Source of the DNA: an uncultured Pirellulaceae bacterium
GTDB lineage: Bacteria; Planctomycetota; Planctomycetia; Pirellulales; Pirellulaceae
Assembly (NCBI GenBank): GCA_937929805.1
Contig: CALFUT010000028.1
Span: 61,023-125,022 of the forward strand
Direction: 5' to 3'
DNA: 64,000 nucleotides
Shown piece after piece: positions 55,275-64,000 of the stretch. The position numbers and the translations under genes are program-made. Position 1 is the first letter of the stretch, and each line of letters begins with the position of its first letter. The notes under the pieces were generated by a model. It had not been told where the DNA came from and did not search any database. It was given only the letters and a program-made list of their open reading frames with translations.

Positions 55275-56432
55275 TTAAACCATCGGTTCCGGGGTCGCGT
55301 CTGATTTTCGATTGTCGGATCTTTGGAACAGACGGAATCCGACATCCGATCGAATGAACAAAAACAGAAGCCCAAGCTCCAACGCCAAAACGGCAGCCGC
55401 CAACCATCGGTTGTAATCGAGTCGCTCAAACACGCCTGCATCACCAACGCGAGCCTCTGAAGTTAACTCTGTGGGCAGGCCGTATTTTTCGATTAGCTCG
55501 TCGACTTTAACGAGGTGAATCGCCGGTACGCCCCGGTCAATGAAACGGAACATCACCCCATCAAGCCCGCGGGCTTCCGCTTTGGTCGGTCGCTTACGAT
55601 TGACACCGGACTGCAGAATTCGCTTGCCAACCGTTCGGCCCACCGAAACCATTCCGCCGCCCACGTTCACATACGCTTTGATCGGTTTGTCGTCTGCCAA
55701 CTGATCGTAAAGCCTCATTCGAACCTTGATATTCTCTTCAAACTTCCTGTTTTCGATCAGCTTCAATTTGTTTCGCTCGATCGCATCCAGAATCGCCTTC
55801 TTCCCTTCGGCCGGAAAATCGAGGCCTTGGTCGGCTGTGCCGCCAATTGAACAGGCAACCGATCGAGTGCTAAAGACCTCGTCGCGTTCCAGAGCACGCT
55901 CCATGTCGATCCACAACAGCTCCGGGATGTTGGCCCCCCAAGTGCTGCTGGCGGCGCTGGAGATCACGATCGGCTCGAGTTCCAACACCTCGATCGCGGC
56001 ATAAACTGCCACGTTGAGTGCCGGGAACGAACCGCTAACACCTACCGCAACGACGTCTCCCTTCTCAACACCGGCGTCCTTGAGCAACTGAACCGCCACT
56101 GCCGCAAAGTTCGGGTTGATCGTCAGCTGCTTGGACTCGAGTACACCCGACAGGCTTGTGACCGACGAATTGGGCACACCCACTAGGCCGCTTCTGGTTG
56201 GATCGACCTTTTGTTCAATTTCGACGCCCGTATCTTCACGCTCGAAATAGATGACTTCGAAGGCTTCTTTGGCTAATTTGGCCGCAGCTAGTTTCTCTGC
56301 CTGATACGGCTGCTCGGTCACCACCCGAAACTTTTGTACCATCAGCAAACCGACCAGTGACACAGCACAGATCAGCCACAACGCGGTTCGCGAAACGACT
56401 TTTGGGCGCCAGTAAACTTTTTTCATCTTCAT
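55275..56432 (-). CDS. pgsW: Poly-gamma-glutamate system protein (PgsW-like)
   Basis: 385 aa from ATG 56432. Two membrane helices: one near 15-32 (TALWLICAVSLVGLLMV) and one near the C-terminus (AAAVLALELGLLFLFI). The periplasmic or cytosolic domain between them has VVAVGVSGSFPALNVAVYAA, SSAASSTWGANIPELLW, SIGGTADQGLDFPAEG and VNVGGGMVSVGRTVG. Proteins of this type are annotated as poly-gamma-glutamate system proteins and follow pgsB and pgsC, as here; their biochemical role is not settled. It starts 13 bases after pgsC. Confidence 0.85.
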   Translation of the reverse strand: MKMKKVYWRPKVVSRTALWLICAVSLVGLLMVQKFRVVTEQPYQAEKLAAAKLAKEAFEVIYFEREDTGVEIEQKVDPTRSGLVGVPNSSVTSLSGVLESKQLTINPNFAAVAVQLLKDAGVEKGDVVAVGVSGSFPALNVAVYAAIEVLELEPIVISSAASSTWGANIPELLWIDMERALERDEVFSTRSVACSIGGTADQGLDFPAEGKKAILDAIERNKLKLIENRKFEENIKVRMRLYDQLADDKPIKAYVNVGGGMVSVGRTVGKRILQSGVNRKRPTKAEARGLDGVMFRFIDRGVPAIHLVKVDELIEKYGLPTELTSEARVGDAGVFERLDYNRWLAAAVLALELGLLFLFIRSDVGFRLFQRSDNRKSDATPEPMV

Positions 56433-56445
56433 TGGCTGCAAGCCC

Positions 56446-56931
56446 CTATAGTTGAACCAGATCAAGGTCGACGCCATAAATCATGATCAGAATCAGCCGA
56501 ATTGCGACCGATGCCGCCAGCAAAGCGGTGAGTGTTTCCACCAAGCCCTGACGATCAATCCAGATGGCAATTAGCCCCGGGATGATAAAACCAATCACGG
56601 CAAGCGAGGATTCTTCCCCCGCAAGTCGGTTGATGGTTCCAACCGAACCGAACGGAATAAAGTCAAACAGAATCCGAACGATGTAGCCAATCAAAATCAT
56701 GGACACCGTTCTTCTTCGTCCATAAATGATTACGAACGTCGACAGAAAATGAACGACTCCGTAAGTAATCACCGACACGCACAGCGTTAGCAAGACACTC
56801 AGAGGTTGATCCAGATAGAGCGCAACGTATCCCGGGACGACCATACCGCCTGCCGCCAGACCGAATAATTCGGTGAACAGCAGACTGACCGCCAGCCCGA
56901 CGCCAATCGCTACGGTTAATACTTCAGACAT
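56446..56931 (-). CDS. pgsC: Poly-gamma-glutamate biosynthesis protein PgsC/CapC
   Basis: 161 aa integral membrane protein with four to five helices. Matches PgsC in the opening VLTVAIGVGLAVSLLFTELFGLAAGGMVVPGYVALYLDQP and in RRTVSMILIGYIVRILFDF. In Bacillus, PgsB and PgsC form the membrane synthase that makes and releases poly-gamma-glutamate. It lies 155 bases downstream of pgsB; that gap is filled with heptamer repeats. Confidence 0.92.
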   Translation of the reverse strand: MSEVLTVAIGVGLAVSLLFTELFGLAAGGMVVPGYVALYLDQPLSVLLTLCVSVITYGVVHFLSTFVIIYGRRRTVSMILIGYIVRILFDFIPFGSVGTINRLAGEESSLAVIGFIIPGLIAIWIDRQGLVETLTALLAASVAIRLILIMIYGVDLDLVQL

Positions 56932-56937
56932 AAAGAG

Positions 56938-57080
56938 TTTTCAGTTTTCAGTTTTCAGTTTTCAGGGTTCAGGGTTCAGGGTTCAGGGTTCAGGGTTCAG
57001 GGTTCAGGGTGATCAAAATCTGATATTTCAGATTTCAGATTTCAGATTCCGCATTCCGCATTCCGCATTCCACATTCCGA
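56938..57080. repeat. Stacked heptanucleotide repeats between pgsB and pgsC
   Basis: TTTTCAG four times (56938-56965), then GGTTCAG six times (56966-57007), then after 13 bases ATTTCAG-type units three times and ATTCCGC-type units about five times. All have a period of 7 bp. They separate the pgsB stop from the pgsC start within one operon, so copy-number change would alter spacing but not protein sequence. Confidence 0.92.
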
Positions 57081-57086
57081 CTTCCC

Positions 57087-58283
57087 CTACTCAAACTTCT
57101 TGAAACGACTTCGGTTCGCAAAGTAGCGAACTAGATCTAAACCGATCCCGCCAATGTTCGCCATGCCCATCACCAATGACGACTCGCCCGCCAGTTCGAC
57201 AATATTCTCGAAAATCTGGTCCACGCGAAGATTCTCGGCGAAAGACATTTTCGAAGGATCAAGTCCCGCCCGCTCAGCCGCTCGACCAAAAATGTACGTC
57301 CCCGACCCGATCAGCAAATAATGATCTGGTTGGGGCCAATTCGCAACAACTCGTCCAAGTTGATCCGACCGGTCAGGTCGATCCGCACGGCAATTGAAAA
57401 CCGCCACCTTTCTTTTCACATGCGGGTAGCGGTCCAACGCCATCCGCCAAATTTGCTCGGTTGACTCCGGATCGTTGGCCGCGAATCCGTTCACAAAATT
57501 GATCTCACGCCCGAAAAAATCCATTTCAAAGGCCACCATCGCCCCGGGATCTGGCTTCGCCGCGTGCATCCCGGCGATCGCCACCTGACGATCGACGCCC
57601 ACATCCGCACAGACTCGCAGCGCGAGCGCCACATTTTCGGCGTGTTCAACATAGGGGAAGCCTGCCAGATCTTCGTCCGAAATCGCGGCGACGTCTTCTT
57701 CCGTGATCGCGATCAGTTCCGCGCCTCTGTCTTTTGCGACATTTGAAAAAATGCCCAGATGATCACGCTCGGCAGTAAAAAACTTTCCACCCACCGGCAC
57801 CATCCCGCACAGTGCCTTGGCCACATCGACCTCGGTCGGGCCCATCACATCCAAATGATCCTCGCGAGCGTTCGTGATCACGCCATGGGTCGCTCGCACG
57901 AACTTATTCTCGCTGAGCCATTGCAGGTACGGAATCAACGCCATGCACTCAATCACCAACGCTTCGGATTCCATTTCAGCGGCCGTGTTAACGATCCGCA
58001 ACTGCTCGATCACGTTGGCGCGTGACGGGCGAAAAACCGGGTACTCCTTGCCGTCCGGCAGAATCATCTTGGGCAGCGTCCCGGTCGTCTTGCAGCACGT
58101 GCGAATCTGTCCGGCTCGCATGCCCGACGCGATCAGCCGTGCCACGCTGGACTTCCCCCGCGTTCCGTTGACGTGAATTCGAATAGGAATCTTCGAAAGC
58201 CGAAAACGATGCAGCGCCGACTCGACTGCGCCGGCGGCGGTCAGCACCCCTGCCGTCGTCAACAAAGTAGCAAGCGTACTCAT
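57087..58283 (-). CDS. pgsB: Poly-gamma-glutamate synthase PgsB/CapB
   Basis: 398 aa, ATP-dependent amide ligase of the Mur-ligase type. ATP site GTRGKSS at 40-46 (IRIHVNGTRGKSSVARLIASG), then VIECMALIPYLQW, THGVITNAREDHLDVMG, and FVNGFAANDPEST. A hydrophobic N-terminus (residues 3-22) anchors it. It is the first gene of pgsB-pgsC-pgsW. PgsA (CapA) and the PgdS or ggt-type hydrolases seen in Bacillus are not in the window. Divergent from speA, about 220 bases apart. Confidence 0.93.
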   Translation of the reverse strand: MSTLATLLTTAGVLTAAGAVESALHRFRLSKIPIRIHVNGTRGKSSVARLIASGMRAGQIRTCCKTTGTLPKMILPDGKEYPVFRPSRANVIEQLRIVNTAAEMESEALVIECMALIPYLQWLSENKFVRATHGVITNAREDHLDVMGPTEVDVAKALCGMVPVGGKFFTAERDHLGIFSNVAKDRGAELIAITEEDVAAISDEDLAGFPYVEHAENVALALRVCADVGVDRQVAIAGMHAAKPDPGAMVAFEMDFFGREINFVNGFAANDPESTEQIWRMALDRYPHVKRKVAVFNCRADRPDRSDQLGRVVANWPQPDHYLLIGSGTYIFGRAAERAGLDPSKMSFAENLRVDQIFENIVELAGESSLVMGMANIGGIGLDLVRYFANRSRFKKFE

Positions 58284-58506
58284 GGGCGGTTTGTTTCTGT
58301 TTCAAGTCGATTAGAAGACCCTGATTATGGGTCTTCTCAATATCATTCTGACCGGCCGCATGCACAAGCCACCTAGCACCGAAAGAGCCGAAATTTTGGC
58401 TGGTCAATCGCTGGCTGGCCCCAACCTACGCTTGTCCAAGCCAATTGGTTCGCCGATATTGTCTGCTCCGGCGTTGCCTAGCAGTCGCCGGAAGTTTCCC
58501 TGCCTA

Positions 58507-60609
58507 ATGATCACACAAGTTAGTAAGGCATTGTTTGGCGGACACTTCATCGGTTCCACCGTGTCCAGTTCAAACACGACGCGTTTCATCCCAAAGAGAA
58601 TTCGAGTGCCAACATCCTCAACCGACAGAACATCGACTCGTAGTAACGACCGCCTTTCCTCGAAAGCCACGGCCAGCCAACCAAACACGCACGCCAGTTC
58701 GTTGACCAACGAGTGGTCGATCGACGAGGCACGAGAAACGTACGGACTTCGACGCTGGGGAAACGGCTACTTTGAGATTAATGATTCAGGTCAAGTCATT
58801 GTCAACGCGCCGACGGCAAACGGAGTTCAATCGGTTGCGATGACGGACATCATCGACGGCTTACAGCAACAAGGCCTCGAAACGCCCGTCATGTTGCGGC
58901 TGGAGAATCTGGTCGACGACCGAATTGTTAGACTGAACGAAGCGTTCGCCAGTGCGATTGCCGAACGCAAATACCAGTCAGACTATCGCGGCGTGTTTCC
59001 TATCAAGGTCAACCAACAGTGCCACGTGATCGATTCGATCGCCAAAGCCGGTCAGCCTTTTGGGCATGGGTTTGAGGCCGGCAGCAAAGCAGAACTGCTG
59101 ATCGCCGTGTCGACGGTGCCATCACGCGACAGCTTGATTGTCTGCAACGGCTACAAAGATGAAGAGTTCATCGATCTGGGATTTCAAGCTTTACGACTTG
59201 GGTACCAGTGTTTCTTTGTGGCCGAGTCACTTGAAGAAATCGATTTGATGATCCGCCGGGCGCAGCATTGGGCCATCGACCCGCTGATTGGTGTTCGCAT
59301 CAAACTGGCCACGCGAGTCGACGGCCATTGGGCGGGAGACTCCGGTGACCGCAGCCTGTTTGGGCTCAATGCGGTCGATCTGATCAAGGCCGTGGATCGT
59401 CTTCGCGAATCCAACATGCTCAAGTGCCTACAGATGTTGCACTTTCATCTTGGCAGCCAGATCCCCAACATTCGCAACGTGCGAGACGGAGTCAAAGAAG
59501 CGTGCCGCTACTATGTCGATCTGATCTCAGATGGGGCGCCGCTTGGGTACCTTGATCTGGGCGGCGGCCTCGCGGTCGACTACGACGGAACCGAGAGCAC
59601 CGAAGCCCACAGCCGCAACTATGACCTTAACGAATATTGTGTCGACATCGTTGAAACGATCATGAATTCGCTTGATCGACACGAAGTGCCTCACCCGCGT
59701 CTCGTTTCCGAATCAGGACGTTGGACCGTCGCGCCGATGTCCGTGCTGTTGTTCAACGTGCTAACGGTAACCGATTTCGAACCGACGCCGATTCCGGACC
59801 CGTTTCCCCAAGACACCTGCCAACCCATCCAAGATTTGCTGTACACGCTAGAACATCTTCAGCTTCGCCGGCTTCAAGAAAACTACAACGACGCAATCTA
59901 CTACCGTGACCAGATGCGAGATCAATTTCGCACGGGAACGATCACGTTGCGGCAGCGAGCATTGGGCGAAAACGTTTGCCTGACCATTCTGAATCGAATC
60001 GCAACGATGGTGCCTCAATTGCGGCGTGTTCCAGCGGGATTGAGCAAACTGCGGGATTCATTGTCCGACATCTATTACGGCAACTTTAGCGTGTTTCAAT
60101 CCTTGCCTGACGCTTGGGCCATCCAGCAAATTTTTCCCGTGATGCCGATCCATCGGCTTCGTGAAAAACCCGACCGACAAGCCATCATTGCCGACTTGAC
60201 CTGCGACTGCGACGGAAAACTGGACAGGTTCACTGATCGAAACGGCGATGTTAGCCGTACGTTGCCTCTGCATAAGTTTCATCCCGACCAAGCGTACTAT
60301 CTAGGCGTGTTTTTGGTCGGCGCCTACCAAGAAACACTGGGCGATCTTCACAATCTGTTTGGTGACACTCACGTCGCCAGCGTCCGCATTAGCGAAAACG
60401 GCAACATTGAATTCGAAGATCAAGTGCAGGGCGATACGATCTCGGACGTGCTGAGCTATGTCGAGTATCAGCCTGAGAAGATTCTGGAGCGGTTCCTAAC
60501 CAAAGTCGATCAGGGCGTTCGTGACCGAGCGATCTCTGAGAGCCAAAAACAGGAGATGATTCGACTGTTCCGTGACAGCCTGCAGGGCTACACGTATTTC
60601 GAACGATAG
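58507..60609 (+). CDS. speA: Biosynthetic arginine decarboxylase
   Basis: 700 aa from ATG 58507; frames from 58327 or a TTG at 58702 (just before NEWSIDEARETYG, where homology begins) are alternatives. It converts arginine to agmatine for polyamine synthesis. PLP lysine is K167 in GVFPIKVNQQ. Other landmarks are FGFEAGSKAEL-like GHGFEAGSKAEL, CNGYKDEEFI, LHFHLGSQIPN, YLDLGGGLAVDYDGT, and ADLTCDCDGKLDRF with the conserved Cys pair. About 65 residues before the homology start are Ser/Thr/Arg-rich. Confidence 0.93.
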   Translation: MITQVSKALFGGHFIGSTVSSSNTTRFIPKRIRVPTSSTDRTSTRSNDRLSSKATASQPNTHASSLTNEWSIDEARETYGLRRWGNGYFEINDSGQVIVNAPTANGVQSVAMTDIIDGLQQQGLETPVMLRLENLVDDRIVRLNEAFASAIAERKYQSDYRGVFPIKVNQQCHVIDSIAKAGQPFGHGFEAGSKAELLIAVSTVPSRDSLIVCNGYKDEEFIDLGFQALRLGYQCFFVAESLEEIDLMIRRAQHWAIDPLIGVRIKLATRVDGHWAGDSGDRSLFGLNAVDLIKAVDRLRESNMLKCLQMLHFHLGSQIPNIRNVRDGVKEACRYYVDLISDGAPLGYLDLGGGLAVDYDGTESTEAHSRNYDLNEYCVDIVETIMNSLDRHEVPHPRLVSESGRWTVAPMSVLLFNVLTVTDFEPTPIPDPFPQDTCQPIQDLLYTLEHLQLRRLQENYNDAIYYRDQMRDQFRTGTITLRQRALGENVCLTILNRIATMVPQLRRVPAGLSKLRDSLSDIYYGNFSVFQSLPDAWAIQQIFPVMPIHRLREKPDRQAIIADLTCDCDGKLDRFTDRNGDVSRTLPLHKFHPDQAYYLGVFLVGAYQETLGDLHNLFGDTHVASVRISENGNIEFEDQVQGDTISDVLSYVEYQPEKILERFLTKVDQGVRDRAISESQKQEMIRLFRDSLQGYTYFER

Positions 60610-60623
60610 TTTCCAGTCAGTAG

Positions 60624-60705
60624 CCATCACACTCCGTGTGATGAATGAACTCAAATGCCATCACGCTCCGTGTGATGAACCAACCCAAAGAACATCACAC
60701 GGAGT
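60624..60705. repeat. Three copies of a 19-bp palindrome
   Basis: CATCACACTCCGTGTGATG, CATCACGCTCCGTGTGATG and, inverted, CATCACACGGAGTGTGATG, spaced about 30-35 bases, between the convergent speA and histone-like genes. Each is itself nearly palindromic. Confidence 0.85.
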
Positions 60706-60727
60706 GTGATGACAACAAACAAAAGAA

Positions 60728-60770
60728 GCGGCTCTTCTTCGATGGGCGTAGGGGTGTGAAGAAGAGCCGC
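60728..60770. terminator. Bidirectional stem-loop between convergent genes
   Basis: 13-bp perfect stem GCGGCTCTTCTTC/GAAGAAGAGCCGC with a 17-base loop. There is no strong T-run on either side, but the position suggests termination of both speA and the histone-like gene. Confidence 0.7.
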
Positions 60771-60808
60771 AGGGGGTGTTTCAAGTTGTAAGTCGACTTT
60801 GTCCTCGA

Positions 60809-61336
60809 TCAGACGCACGATTCGGATGCGAATTCGCTACCGTCTTCGCTGTCCTGTTCGGCATCCGCTTGATCCGCATTGGGATCGTAAACCACTTGAG
60901 CATCCGCGATCTGGCGGTAGCCAATCTTTTTCAACACTTCCAAAATCTCGCTGCATGTCGGGAACATGCGGCCGCTCAATTGCTTATACTCGTCCATCGC
61001 GTGCATGAACTGAATTTCTTGATCGGTGTAGTCACGCTCGCAAGTCGTTGGATCAATCTGGCGTCGCCGACGAACTGATTTGCGTCGCTCGGTCGCAACC
61101 GGCTCGGCTTTTTTACGCCGGTCAGCTGTTTTACGGTTTCCGGTTTCGTTCAGGACTTCAACAGGATCATCGGCCGTTTTCTTCTTTGATTTGGTGGGCG
61201 TCTTTTTCGTGGCGGCCGTCTTCTTTGCTTTCGCAGTAACCTTTGGCTTTGCTTTGGTCGTCTTCGACTTGGCGGTGCTTGATTTTGCTTTGGTGCTTGT
61301 CTTCTTTGCAGTGGTTTTGGTTGTTGTCTTAGCCAT
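60809..61336 (-). CDS. Histone H1-like lysine-rich protein with C-terminal helical domain
   Basis: 175 aa. The first 60 residues are almost only Lys, Thr, Ala and Ser in AKKT/KAKS-type repeats, like bacterial H1-like (Hc1-type) DNA-binding tails. An arginine-rich patch follows ([20 protein letters not shown]). The C-terminal third ([46 protein letters not shown]) is a distinct acidic-helical domain that I know only as part of such planctomycete proteins. GAGG precedes the ATG. Probable nucleoid protein; inference from composition. Confidence 0.8.
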   Translation of the reverse strand: MAKTTTKTTAKKTSTKAKSSTAKSKTTKAKPKVTAKAKKTAATKKTPTKSKKKTADDPVEVLNETGNRKTADRRKKAEPVATERRKSVRRRRQIDPTTCERDYTDQEIQFMHAMDEYKQLSGRMFPTCSEILEVLKKIGYRQIADAQVVYDPNADQADAEQDSEDGSEFASESCV

Positions 61337-62076
61337 CGGTCAACCTGCCTCGTTCTGGTTGGGGGAGTCTTTCTTGTGGATGCTCTCGCCACGATCAATG
61401 CGGGAACGAGGAAAAATACAGCGCCTAGTAAATTTGCAGCGGGAAAACGGAAATCTCTGGTCAGATAACCCAATTTGGTTACGTAAGCTGTCCGGTCAGA
61501 CGGATTCTGACGTTCAGGCAAGGGAAAATGCCGGTCGGTAAGGAAAGAACCCCGATCGGGCGAGTGTTCGGAGCCGTCCCACCAGTACGTTGCACCGTAG
61601 TGAACCGAAGCACACTTGCGGTAAAGCTCAGCGAAACAAGTCGCGTTGTGGGCGGGGAATCAGAGGGGTAATCGCAGGTTCAGCGTAAGTGTCGATTGAA
61701 TTCGTGTTCCAAATCGGGCTTTGGGCGTCTGGAAAAACCACGCTCTGATCCCCACTAATTGTCGGGAACCGCCTCGCGATGCACCGACAACTTGTGAACC
61801 AAATCACTTAAAATCAGCCACTTTGTTGCACGCAGAATCAATTCTCCCAGAATCCGCTTAAGTGAATTTAGCAACCTTAATTGGTTTAAGCGGTAAGATG
61901 AGCGGTTGAAAAACTGGACAGACGCTATCAAATCGTCGATTCGAAGCTATATTTACTGTGCTGGAAAGGATCCACCACTTCTCTTGGCGTCACCTCCGCG
62001 CAGGGTGTCGGTCCATTCTTTTCCCACCGCAGACTGCGTAACACAAACACAAATAACATCGATCGGAGAACATCTG
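61337..62076. other. 740-base gap between divergent genes
   Basis: Divergent promoter region for the histone-like gene and the second DUF1559 gene. No repeat, RNA gene or credible small frame seen. Confidence 0.4.
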
Positions 62077-63186
62077 ATGTCTTACAGGCAAACAAGCCGC
62101 CGTACCGCATTTACCTTGGTAGAACTACTTGTCGTGATCGCGATCATCGGCATCTTGGTTGGAATGCTTCTTCCCGCCGTGCAGCAGGTCCGCGAAGCAG
62201 CACGAGCTGCGAACTGTCAGAGCAACCTCAGAAATGTTGCGTTGGCATCGCTCAACTTTGAAGCGGTCAAGCAGCGTTATCCAGCTGGAACAACATTTGC
62301 GGGCGTCGACGCAAACGGTGACGACTTGGGTTGGAGCATCCTGTTTTCGATCTTGCCTCAACTCGAGCAGCAATCTGAGTTCGATCGAATGCGTGATCGG
62401 TTGGATATCGGTGATGGGATTGGAGTCGTCATCAATAGCAATAATGAACTCCCAATTTTCGTCTGCCCATCTTCAACGCAGGATGACCGAAGCGGTAACG
62501 ATGGGACGTATGGTGGTTTCGCAGGTCACTACTACGGTGTAGCTGGCCCCGGACGCGACAATCCCGACGCTGACACTAACGCGCAGGACGATTATTTTAC
62601 CCTGCCGGAAGCCCTGAATGGCGCGGACACCGTCCGGACACGAATTGGCATGGAGGGAATTTTCTCACCATTCTCAATAGTTAAACAGGCGACAGCAGGA
62701 TCGGCCGGCGCCGATGCGACTGATTACGCGTTGAAACGATCGAAAACAAATAGCGACCTTCGAGATGGAACTTCCAACACTCTGATGTTCGGAGAAGTTT
62801 CACGTTCAGAGAGTGTCACCTCAGATGGCATGCCTGTCACGGCACATCGCACTTCTTGGTCTTTAGGTTCGAAGGACACTAGCTCGACTAGGACAAACGC
62901 TCTTGGTAACAGATATTCACCGGAGCGACTTCACGGTGTCAACACTTTTGCAGTTCGGTTGAACTTACGAGAAGACCTTCTCAGCGCTGCTGACGATGCC
63001 TCCACCGGTAGCGGCACTCCCGCTCGAACAAACTCTCAGGCGTTCAGCAGTAACCACCCTGGTGGCGTTCATTTCGCCTATGCTGATGGTCACGTCAACG
63101 CAATCGATGATGTCATCGAAATCGAGTTGCTGCGTCAACTTTCTTCTATCGCAGGCAGCGAGTCGGTTTCAGATCAAGGCTTCTAA
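62077..63186 (+). CDS. DUF1559 domain prepilin-like protein
   Basis: 369 aa from ATG 62077, with CGGAGA upstream; the frame is open earlier but lacks the leader. Prepilin signal [18 protein letters not shown]: the residue before the cleavage site is Ala11, not the usual Gly, which is tolerated by some prepilin peptidases; E16 is at +5. Then the DUF1559 start ([22 protein letters not shown]), the middle FVCPSST and YYGVAGPG, the [13 protein letters not shown] segment, and the C-terminal HPGG...ADGHV. Same family as the protein at 185-1243 but distantly similar in the middle. Confidence 0.93.
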   Translation: MSYRQTSRRTAFTLVELLVVIAIIGILVGMLLPAVQQVREAARAANCQSNLRNVALASLNFEAVKQRYPAGTTFAGVDANGDDLGWSILFSILPQLEQQSEFDRMRDRLDIGDGIGVVINSNNELPIFVCPSSTQDDRSGNDGTYGGFAGHYYGVAGPGRDNPDADTNAQDDYFTLPEALNGADTVRTRIGMEGIFSPFSIVKQATAGSAGADATDYALKRSKTNSDLRDGTSNTLMFGEVSRSESVTSDGMPVTAHRTSWSLGSKDTSSTRTNALGNRYSPERLHGVNTFAVRLNLREDLLSAADDASTGSGTPARTNSQAFSSNHPGGVHFAYADGHVNAIDDVIEIELLRQLSSIAGSESVSDQGF

Positions 63187-63289
63187 ACCCATCTGATAAA
63201 TGCTCAGGATGAGGCTCGAAGGGCAGGCTCCAACGTGGAGGCTGCTCTTTTTTTGTATTCCTTGCCTCGGCAAAGCCCGGCACCTCATC

Positions 63290-63800
63290 ACGATCGCGTC
63301 GGCCCCTCCGGGGCGGTTCAAAATACCTCGACTCCGGAGGAGTCCGCGTCGGTAACTCAGGGAGGGGAAGGCTCCGCCCGCACCCCAACCAACCAAAACG
63401 CGTTTCAATCAGACCGGCTCGGTCGGAGCCTCGACCCTCCCACACGTGCAATCAAACAACGGACGGCCTCACCAAGATGCGACGGCCTTCTCACACGTCG
63501 CTCATCACGAAAAACGTTTCCGCTCAGGGAGGGGAAGGCTCCGCCCGCACCCCAAATGACCAACACGCGTATCAATCAGACCGGCTCGGACGTGCAACCA
63601 ACCAAAACGCGTATCACCCCGTATGGCTCGGACGGAGCCTCGGCCCTCCCGAGCGTGCAACCAACCAAAACGCGTATCCACCCGCGCGGCTCGGACGGAG
63701 CCTCGACCCTCCCGAACGTGCAACCAACCCGGACATGCGGCCATCCCGGACGTGCAATTAACCAACGCCTCGGGCTTCTCCAACATGCCGCTCAGCCGCC
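63290..63800. repeat. Inverted copy of the hairpin-repeat array of 35.7-36.1 kb
   Basis: Reads in reverse as the region after the first barrel gene: GGCTCCGCCCGCACCCC units at 63370 and 63530, GCTCGGACGGAGCCTC units at 63627 and 63687, and the shared single-copy segment around 63480-63520 (GATGCGACGGCCTTCTCACA against the same near 35960). Similarity continues into the barrel gene. No protein is expected from it. Confidence 0.9.
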
Positions 63801-63805
63801 TTGGC

Positions 63806-64000
63806 CTATCGCAACGCTCCAAGATAGAAGCTGAAGACTTGCTCTTCGTCACCCGTCGCAGTTGCAACTGGGAACGCAAAGTCAAACGCAAGCGGCGCAC
63901 CAAGTCCCAAGCCGGGAACGGAAATTCTCAAACCCACACCGGGAGCGACTCGAAAATCGTCCGGGTTGATGCCTACGTTGTCTTCGATCGTTCCGAAGTC
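63806..64000 (-). CDS. 3' end of a second BamA/TamA-type barrel gene (partial)
   Basis: The last 64 codons and stop of a gene that continues beyond the window. The sequence is identical to 35492-35686 except one silent base (ACT for ACC), so the product matches the last 64 residues of the first barrel, ending VFSFYLGALR. Similarity continues past the stop into the repeat array. Either a recent duplication or gene conversion; the rest of the gene is not visible. Confidence 0.9.
   Translation of the reverse strand, partial: DFGTIEDNVGINPDDFRVAPGVGLRISVPGLGLGAPLAFDFAFPVATATGDEEQVFSFYLGALR

Noticed and set aside
63235..63834. Plus-strand frame of 199 codons after the second DUF1559 gene
   Set aside because: Reads through the repeat array and the antisense of the barrel gene; periodic peptide without a family.

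Overview
The window looks like chromosome from a planctomycete, most likely of the Pirellulaceae (Rhodopirellula/Blastopirellula type). The evidence is two DUF1559 prepilin-like proteins, a lysine-rich histone-H1-like protein, a multihaem cytochrome fused to HEAT/TPR-like repeats, a BamA split into POTRA and barrel proteins, KDO synthesis (kdsA), poly-gamma-glutamate synthase genes, many short families of palindromic intergenic repeats, and frequent non-ATG starts. There are no phage genes, transposases or CRISPR arrays.

Layout. 0-7.4 kb: a DUF1559 protein, pyrF, tcdA, tRNA-Pro(GGG) with a clear promoter and terminator, a methyltransferase, and a DUF3179 protein interrupted by one in-frame TGA. 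7.8-17.7 kb: a five-gene run of ATP-grasp, alpha-E and transglutaminase-like proteins, probably an uncharacterised peptide or amide-bond modification system. 18-23.3 kb: alpha-glucan phosphorylase, then modBC with modA divergent from them. 23.3-30.5 kb: a 52-bp tandem repeat, an LptF/G-type permease, alkaline phosphatase, a nitrilase-family amidase and an octahaem cytochrome. 30.8-36 kb: an unknown protein with an AbiGi/DUF2971-like tail, then the two-gene BamA. 36.3-45.6 kb: PPi-dependent phosphofructokinase, MscS channel, flhA, fliA (sigma-28), a glutathione-peroxidase-like protein and a FlgM-like anti-sigma factor. 45.7-54.7 kb: FHA-GAF-PP2C phosphatase, an unknown 500-aa protein, purC, ppnP, a large lipoprotein, kdsA and a YegS-type lipid kinase. 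55.2-58.3 kb: pgsB-pgsC-pgsW with heptanucleotide repeats between pgsB and pgsC. 58.5-64 kb: arginine decarboxylase, the histone-like protein, a second DUF1559 protein, and the 3' end of a second BamA-barrel gene in inverted orientation.

The strongest novelty candidate is the DUF3179 gene at 5879-7336. The TGA (6632-6634) replaces exactly the first cysteine of the family's CxxC motif. The frame is otherwise open on both sides. A perfect 6-bp hairpin with G as the first loop base lies 21 nt downstream, as expected for a bacterial SECIS. This is best read as a selenoprotein (U-T-L-C), although a nonsense mutation cannot be excluded from one sequence.

Other signals worth attention are a roughly 600-bp inverted repeat joining the 3' ends of two barrel genes about 28 kb apart; a roughly 100-bp element with complementary ends present in two opposite-facing copies (25.2 and 44.6 kb); structured leaders before fliA and flgM; and an orphan plus-strand terminator near 55.2 kb that suggests an unannotated small RNA.
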